From Sabethes cyaneus (lineage: Eukaryota; Arthropoda; Insecta; Diptera; Culicidae): a DNA stretch of 64,000 bases. The notes below the pieces were generated by a model, which saw only the letters and a program-made list of their open reading frames with translations, was not told the origin of the DNA and made no database searches. Shown here in pieces: positions 57,994 through 64,000 of this stretch; position 1 is the first letter of the stretch, and the number at the start of each line of letters is the position of its first letter. The position numbers and the translations under genes are program-made. The stretch is from the NCBI RefSeq assembly GCF_943734655.1, contig NC_071354.1:198708911-198772910 (forward strand), read 5' to 3'.

Positions 57994-60050
57994 TAGGGTT
58001 TATTTCTAATTCCCGTCGTAGTAAGTAAAGCCATTTTAATTTTCATCATTTGTTGGATGGATTCAATGAATACTCCAAAACTTCTTAAGCTGATTTGACT
58101 AAAACACACTTACCTTCCGATCCGTGAACTTTGAAATCACTGAAAAGCGATTATTAAAGCATATTATTGAAATTACGCAACTGACTTTATTTCTTAAATT
58201 CGTCGCACCGCACAGTGGTCCAAACAGCGAAATACGTGATCGTTTGATATAGCGCCGAAACGTGAAGTTTTTCGCATATAATGTCTTTAGGAACATTTCT
58301 TGGTATAATAAGCCCCTTCTTGTGAGAGAAACCTTTGGGTGATTAATTCCCTTAAAAGTGAGATACGAAATTTTTTTCTCGTACATTCGAGATACAGGTT
58401 TAGTACTTTCAGCAAAGTTGTAGTAAATATCAATACAAACAACTTTGTCAAAGACTCCATACTTGTATCTTTTCATGGAAATTGTCTATGAAGCGTTATT
58501 CGTGGACAAATCCTTCAAAACAGTTTTTAAACCCTGGCTTATTCTGGTCCACTTTTATGTGTTCATAGTGTTCTAGAAAGTTGTTTATCTTGCTAAAATC
58601 AACGTTTTTGTAGAACATTATTATACGCGATTTTCTGCAGTTTCGGAGATTTTGAGCATTATTGATTAAAAATAGTACTAATTTGAGCCTCAATATTTCC
58701 CAAGGTGGCAAATGGTGGCAGACCAAACAACTCCTACTTAAAAGTACAACAAAAAGCCTTTAAAAGCAAGTGTTAATTGTCTGTATCCGTTTGTATCCTC
58801 AAAAGTTATAGTTGTTTTAAAAATCCATCTCAGTCATGTTTATAGAACAATTAAAATGTACTTCGGATGCAATGAACGCCATTTTGTTTACGTTGACAAT
58901 CTCTTTCTAACAAGTTGAGTTACCAGCAATTTTTTCGCCTATTTTCGAGTCGAAAATGAATGTTGACTTAAAATTATTTGCCGCAATTAATAAGAGCAAG
59001 ACTTCCAAATAAATAACTTAAGTCTGTTTTGTTCAATACCTTCGATTGGTGTCTTTTCAAAAGATCACACTCATAATGGGCTGGTACCGAATGGCCGAAA
59101 CACAAATGGTCGAATCACGAATGGCTGAAATCCAAATGGCCGAATTTCAACAACAGAAGACCGAATTTTCTCGGAATGACTAAATAACTATTTAATTAGA
59201 AAACACGAATTAACAAGCAGTTAACAATTAACTTTACTCAAACCAAAAATAAAATAAGCAACATATCTTTTCGTTGTACTTTTAAGTAGGAGTTGTTTGA
59301 TCTGCCACCATTTGCCACTTTGGAAAATATTTAAGCTCAAAAAAGTACTATTTTTCATTAAAAAAGCTCAAAATCTCCGAAACTTCAGAAAATCACGTAT
59401 AACAATGTTCTACAAAAACATTGATTTTAGCAAGATAAACAACTTTCTAGAACACTATGAACACGTAAGATTTGACCAGAATAAGTCAGGGTTTAGAAAC
59501 TGTTTTAAAGGGTTTGTCCACGAATAACGCTTCATAGATAATTTCCATGAAAAGATACAAGTATGGTGTCTTTGACAAAGTTGTTTGCATTAATATTTAC
59601 TACAACTTTGCGGAAAATACCAAACCTGTATCTTGAATGTACGAGAAAAAAAATTTCGTATCTCACTTTTAAGGGAATTAATCACCCAAAGATTTCTCTC
59701 ACAAGAAGGGCCTTATTATACCAAGAAATGTTCCTAAAGAAACTATATGCGAAAAACTTCACGTTTTGGCGCAATATCACACGATCACGTATTTCGCTGT
59801 TTGGACCACTGTGCACCGCTTTAAAATCGGTCCATCAAAACTTTTCATCGTCCGAACTAAAAATCACAACAATGTTTACGAAGCTAACACGCATGTATTT
59901 GTGTAGGACGGCGTGACAAATGTTATTCTGCAAAGTTTCTGCAGATCAGGCAAGTTTTCCTGGCTGTAGAATAGCGCCAATGCCTTGCGTGAGTTATTTT
60001 CATTTATGAATGACGGAAATTGAAACGATTAGTCGACATTTTCTTCTTCG
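57994..60050. repeat. Dispersed repeat, copy occupied by a foldback transposon
   Basis: The repeat lies in two parts (57994-58210 and 59814-60050). Together they match 51133-51600 along the full length, interrupted only by the Transib-like element 58211-59813 plus the duplicated CACCG. Confidence 0.85.
58211..59813. mobile_element. Foldback transposon with Transib-like CACAGTGG ends (1603 bp)
   Basis: Both ends are exact inverted copies starting CACAGTGGTCCAAACAGCGA. Arms of about 530 bp (58211-58745 and 59280-59813) are highly similar. The flanking CACCG occurs on both sides (58206-58210, 59814-59818), while the unoccupied paralogue near 51355 has it once. CACWRTG-type ends with 5-bp duplication match Transib. 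No transposase is present. Each arm holds an open frame of 76 codons in mirror positions (58726-58496 minus, 59297-59527 plus; 58 of 76 residues identical), origin unknown. The loop includes a run of 'CGAATGGCCGAAACAC' motifs at 59090-59165. Confidence 0.85.
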
Positions 60051-60054
60051 TCGC

Positions 60055-60503
60055 ACGAAAAAACGTAGGAAATTTGGCTGGTAGGACTTCTGTAATGATA
60101 AAAAGCATTTAAATAGATCTCAGCTCACTTTGATTGGTCGCGTATGATAGACAACTAACTAAAATATTAGGAAATAACTAGTTTTGCATTGTGTGTCAGA
60201 AAAATGCTGATATTTTTAATAATTTGTGTTGGATAGGACGGGAATAAGCAATTACGACGAAGCAGCAACATACCCTAATTAACTGTAACTAAAGACGGAA
60301 CTGATATATTTTTTAAGTTTTGTTTATTATATTTCTGGTCTAAAACTGTCTTTTCTTTTCTATAGTTTTACTGAAGGAGTTTGCACGTAACTAAAGTTCT
60401 AGTTCTAAATAGTGGGTGATTTGAAATAGACACTTCGAAAAAATCCTGTAAATTTACATCTGTTGACATGCACATAAATGGAATATCGTAAATCATATAA
60501 AAT
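60055..60503. other. Unassigned AT-rich spacer
   Basis: No feature could be supported here. Confidence 0.3.
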
Positions 60504-60505
60504 TA

Positions 60506-61432
60506 GGGTAACGCCGTTATCGTCGGGCCACTGTTATGGTCGGGCCACCACGATTTTTTCAATTTTAGTAACTCGTGACACCTATGCTACAACCATTGTA
60601 AAACTTCTTACTGTGACAGCTAACTTTTCACAATATTGTGAGTTTCGATCGTGTATTCAAAACACGCGTACTGAATTCACTGATTGAATCAATACAAAAA
60701 AAGTTTTGCAGGTGCAGTTAACTTTTCTTCAAGAAATGATTCATGAAATGCAATTATCGGGATAAATATTGAAAATTTATTAAGTGTGTTGTGCTCTATT
60801 CGAAGGCTATTGAAAAATCCCGTCCAGTTAGGTGTTTGGTTAGGGTAAGGGGGTAAATGCCACAAAAGCGCTTATTGTAAACGTCGGGCCACTTGTGTAG
60901 TCATGGTTGGGCCACCATAATTTTAAGCACAGAAGCGCAATTTTCGCTAGAGAACGTCAGTCGCGGGAAATGTGATGAAATAAAGCAAAATTAGTATAAT
61001 AAAAACCTAGACTGTTGTTGATTTTTCGTTGCAGTAGTACACTTCGGGAAACGCGACTGTAGTAATATTGATTTTACAAGATCACCAAAAATTTCGCAAA
61101 GATGTTATTAAAAATAGGATATTTATACTTATAAGAGCCGTTGCTCATGAAATTCATTCTTTTGATGTCTCTACATAGAATTTCAATACGTATTTCTTAG
61201 ATTAAGAGCGGTGGCCCAACCTGTACAACGTGGCCCGAGTATGATAACATTTTTTGTCTTCACGGAAATGTCTATAACTTTTTTATTTTTTAAGCAATCA
61301 GTTCAAGATTTTCTAGAAATATAGCTTATTCTTAGACCTTTCCAACGATCTATTTAGATCTTAAAAATTCTTTTTGAAATGGAAGTTATGGGCGAATGTC
61401 AAAAAGGCGGCCCAACCACGACGACATTCCCC
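60506..61432. mobile_element. TA-target element with repeated TCGGGCCACC motifs
   Basis: The left end GGGTAACGCCGTTATCGTCG and the right end, in reverse complement GGGGAATGTCGTCGTGGTTG, resemble each other; both lead into GGGCC-CC and are bordered by TA. The motif TCGGGCCAC(C), direct or inverted, recurs at about 60525, 60542, 60890, 60910, 61213, 61243 and 61408. Non-coding. End definition is moderate. Confidence 0.55.
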
Positions 61433-61445
61433 TACGTGCTTTTCC

Positions 61446-63105
61446 AAAATCTATTTATATAAGAGGCTCATGTCTGTACCGAAAATCAGGTCTCTGACAG
61501 GACGTCATAAGAGGCTTATCGAAAAATAAAAACAGATCTCTGACAGGACGTTATGCTTTCGTAGCAATGGGTTGTTTTCTCAGTCACCTCACTGGTCGAC
61601 TGCTGGACGGCTCGATTGCTCAACTGGTTGACTAGTCTGCTCGACAGGACTGGTTAGACTGCTCGATTTGATTGCTCGACTGGACTGTTCAGTTCAGTTA
61701 AACTGCTTGACTGGACTGTTTGATTAGACTGGACTGCTTGACTGGACAACGTGATTCATCTGCTCGACTAGACTGCTCGCGTCAACTGTTCGATGCGACG
61801 CTCGACTCAACTGCTCGATTCAACTGCTTGATTCCACTGCTCGACTGGACTACTCGACGCAACTGCTCGACTAAACTGCTTGACTGGACTACTCCGCTTG
61901 ACTGCTCGACTCGATCACTTGATTCAACTGCTCGACACGACTGCTCGACTCAACTGCTCCACCGGACCGCTTGATTTAACTGCTCGACTTAACTGTTCGA
62001 CTCGACTGCTCGACGCAACTGCTAGATTCGACTGCTTCGAATCGGCTGCTCGACTCAACTGCTCAACCCGATCACTCGATTCAACTGCTCGACTAGACTA
62101 CTCGATTTGATTGCTCGACTCAACTGACAGCTTGATTCAACAGCTCGACTAGACTCTTCAACTTATCCACTCAATCCGACTGCTTAAATCAACTGCCCGA
62201 CTTAACTGCTCGATTCAACTGCTCGACTGGACTACTCGACTGATCTGCTCGACTCAACTGTTCGACTGAACCACTTGACCCGACTGCTCGACTAGATTGT
62301 TTGACTAAACTGTTCGATTCGAGCGCTCGACTCAATTGCTCGACTGGACTGCTCGATTGAACTGCTCGACTCGACTGCTCGATTCAACTCCCCAAGTCTA
62401 CTGCTCGACTCAACTGCTCGGCTGGACTACTTGACTGAACAGTTTGATTTAACTGCTCGACTAGACTGCTCGATTTGACTGCTTGACTTCTGTTGGAACT
62501 CAACTGCTCGACTTAAATGCTCGATTCAACTGCTCGACTGGACTACTCGACTCGACTGCTCGACTAAACTGCTCGACTCAGCTGGTCAACTGGACTACTC
62601 GACTCAACTGCCCGAATAAACTGTTCGACTGGACTACTCGACTCGACTGCTCGAATTAACTGCTCGACTTAACTGCTTGAGCCGACTGCTTGACTAAACC
62701 ATTTGATTCGACTGCTCGACTATACTACTCGATTCAACTGTTCGATTAAACTGCTTGACTGGACTACTCCACTTGACTGCTCGACTCGATCACTTGATTC
62801 AACTGCTCGACTCGACTCAACTGCTCCACCGGACCGCTTGATTGAACAGCTTGATTTAACTGCTCGACTAGACTGCTCGATTTGACTGCTCGACTTAACT
62901 GTTCGACTCGACTGCTCGACCCAACTGCTTGACTCGATTGCTTGATTCGACTGCTCGACTCGCCTGTTTAACTCGATTGCTTGTCGCGATATCATATGGT
63001 CGGTGTTAAATCAGACCGGATCAAGTCGAAAAATTTTAAAAAATGGGTTAATGATAGCAGACGATCAAGAATTTTCTAAGCAACATTTTACTCTAATCTA
63101 ATTTC
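61446..63105. mobile_element. Dispersed element with a 13-bp minisatellite, copy 2
   Basis: The same flanks as 45262-46070: ATAAGAGGCTCATGTCTGTACC on the left, GCTTGTCGCGATATCATATG and the GGTCGGTGTTAAATCAGACC end on the right. The ACTGCTCGACTNN array between (about 61590-62985) has roughly 105 units, some 2.5 times the other copy. Frames through it are compositional. The right flank runs into an RTE-like fragment. Confidence 0.85.
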
Positions 63106-63785
63106 TAATCACAATACAGCTTATCGCCTTTCTTGTAGATAGGGCAGATAACCCCATCTTTCCACTCCTCCGGTAGTCGTTCCGTATCCCAAATCTTGAC
63201 AATCAGTTGATGCGGATAGCCGGCCAATTTGTCCGGAGTAGGGCCCATTTTAATAAGTTCCGCTCCAATGCCATCCTTTCCCGCAGCTTTGTTGTTCTTC
63301 AGCCACTGATAGGCTTCTTTAATTTTCCTTATCGATGGGGATGGCACATCTTCGTTGCTTGCTAATACCAATGTGGTCACTTCCTCCGCTATCATGGTCT
63401 TCCGCCTGCACGCCATTCAGGTGTTCATCGTAGTGCTGCTTCCACCTTTCGATCACCGCAAGGTCGTCAGTTAAGATACCCCCATCTTTATCCCTGCACA
63501 TTTCGGCCCGCGGCACAAAGCCTTTGCGAGATTCGTTGAGCCTCTGATAGAACTTCCGTGTGTCGTGAAAGCAGTACAGCTGTTCGAGTTTTTCGCACTC
63601 CTTCTCTTCTTGGTGGCGCTTCTTCTCCTTGAAGAGTCGGGTTTGCTGTCTCCGCTTCTGTTTGTATCGCTCCACATTTTTACGGGTGGCTCTACGCAAA
63701 ATTTGTACCCGCGCTGCGTTCTTCTCAGTCAATATCTGCCGGCATTCCACGTCAAACCATTCGTTACGTCGAATCGGTGCCCAGT
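63105..63785 (-). pseudogene. RTE-like non-LTR retrotransposon fragment (linker and start of RT)
   Basis: The minus strand encodes RRNEWFDVECRQILTEKN (near 63770-63715), a Lys/Arg-rich linker and DTRKFYQRLNESRKGF, then RWKQHYDEHLNG (near 63450-63415). It continues in another frame as NNKAAGKDGIGAELIKMG (about 63300-63240) and LPEEWKDGVICPIYKKGDKL (about 63180-63120), the first RT block. The change of frame near 63410 is a frameshift; the rest of the RT is missing. Both borders are other repeats, so the fragment was truncated on both sides. Confidence 0.8.
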
Positions 63786-64000
63786 CAGCATTTTCATATG
63801 TATAATTACATTGCAAATAAGAGTTACGTACTGATATGTATCCAACAAAATCGTATTCGACGCGCAAAAGCCGCTTATCCGTACCATTTTGGAGGCGATA
63901 TACGTGCTGAGGAATAATTTTGAGCGATGCACTTATATAGGTATTTCAATACGATAAAATCCGATTAAGCGCGACCAGTTACATGCAGCTATTCAACTTT
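63786..64000 (-). mobile_element. MITE, CCCAGCTAGCACC family, copy 3, inverted and cut by the window end
   Basis: In reverse complement it matches 26978-27334 and 37087-37463 (AGCATTTTCATATGTATAA at its border, then TTTTGGAGGCGATATACGTG and ATCCGATTAAGCGCGA). It is more diverged than those two and continues beyond 64000. It appears inserted in, or abutting, the RTE-like linker. Confidence 0.7.

Noticed and set aside
58211..58250. Full RAG-type recombination signal (heptamer, spacer, nonamer)
   Set aside because: Only the heptamer CACAGTG is present; no ACAAAAACC-like nonamer follows at 12 or 23 bases.
61720..62995. Open frames rich in LLDSTARLDCS-like repeats
   Set aside because: They are the 13-bp minisatellite read through; no start context, no conservation between the two copies.

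Overview
This window reads as nuclear DNA of a large-genome dipteran, most likely a culicine (Aedes-like) mosquito. The reasons are a short (76 bp) GT-AG intron in the one clear host gene, long AT-rich non-coding stretches, and very dense nested transposable elements. The elements include two DD37E-type Tc1/mariner transposons (the mosquito ITmD37E group), many tRNA-derived SINEs, hAT and TA-target MITEs, RTE-like and CR1-like non-LTR retrotransposons, and BEL/Pao fragments. Nothing looks prokaryotic: there are no operons, ribosome-binding sites or CRISPR arrays. The species call is inference; no search was run.

Layout. 1-4 kb is mostly unassigned, with one RTE-like fragment. 4.06-7.08 kb is a 3.0 kb foldback transposon with CACTATGG-type ends and a 5-bp target duplication (Transib-like), with a SINE in its loop. 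7.1-8.9 kb is a decayed BEL/Pao element cut by a SINE that is itself cut by a hAT MITE. 9.7-13.3 kb holds a hAT element, palindromic MITEs and a direct-repeat-flanked insertion. 14.0-15.65 kb is a 5'-truncated CR1-like reverse transcriptase with an open frame. 18-20.1 kb is GC-richer and looks like the non-coding leader of a plus-strand gene, with a juxtaposed 3'/5' splice site (ratchet-type) at 19421/19422. 20.8-31.5 kb and 34-41 kb are stacked mobile elements. 31.5-33.7 kb and 41.1-43.5 kb look single-copy. 36.7-39.45 kb is a T-rich degenerate satellite, and 43.6-52.8 kb an A/purine-rich one, both peppered with insertions.

The one confident host protein gene lies at 54048-57051 (+): two coding exons joined by the 76-bp intron give a 975-residue, Ser/Pro/acidic-rich, mostly disordered protein of unrecognised family. 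It has an N-terminal hydrophobic stretch, a duplicated coiled-coil segment and a tandem PEE-x-x-YDIG-x-L-x-GLI motif near the C terminus. A poly(A) signal follows at 57194.

Downstream, a second Transib-like foldback (58211-59813) sits inside a dispersed repeat. The unoccupied paralogue of that repeat is in the same window (51133-51600), which fixes the element's ends and its 5-bp target duplication. 60.5-64 kb holds a TA-target MITE, a 13-bp minisatellite element (second copy at 45 kb), an RTE-like fragment and a truncated MITE.

The elements do not form a pathway. They record successive insertions, and several (SINE > hAT > hAT; SINE > hAT; SINE > TA-MITE; repeat > Transib-like) can be ordered in time from the sequence alone.
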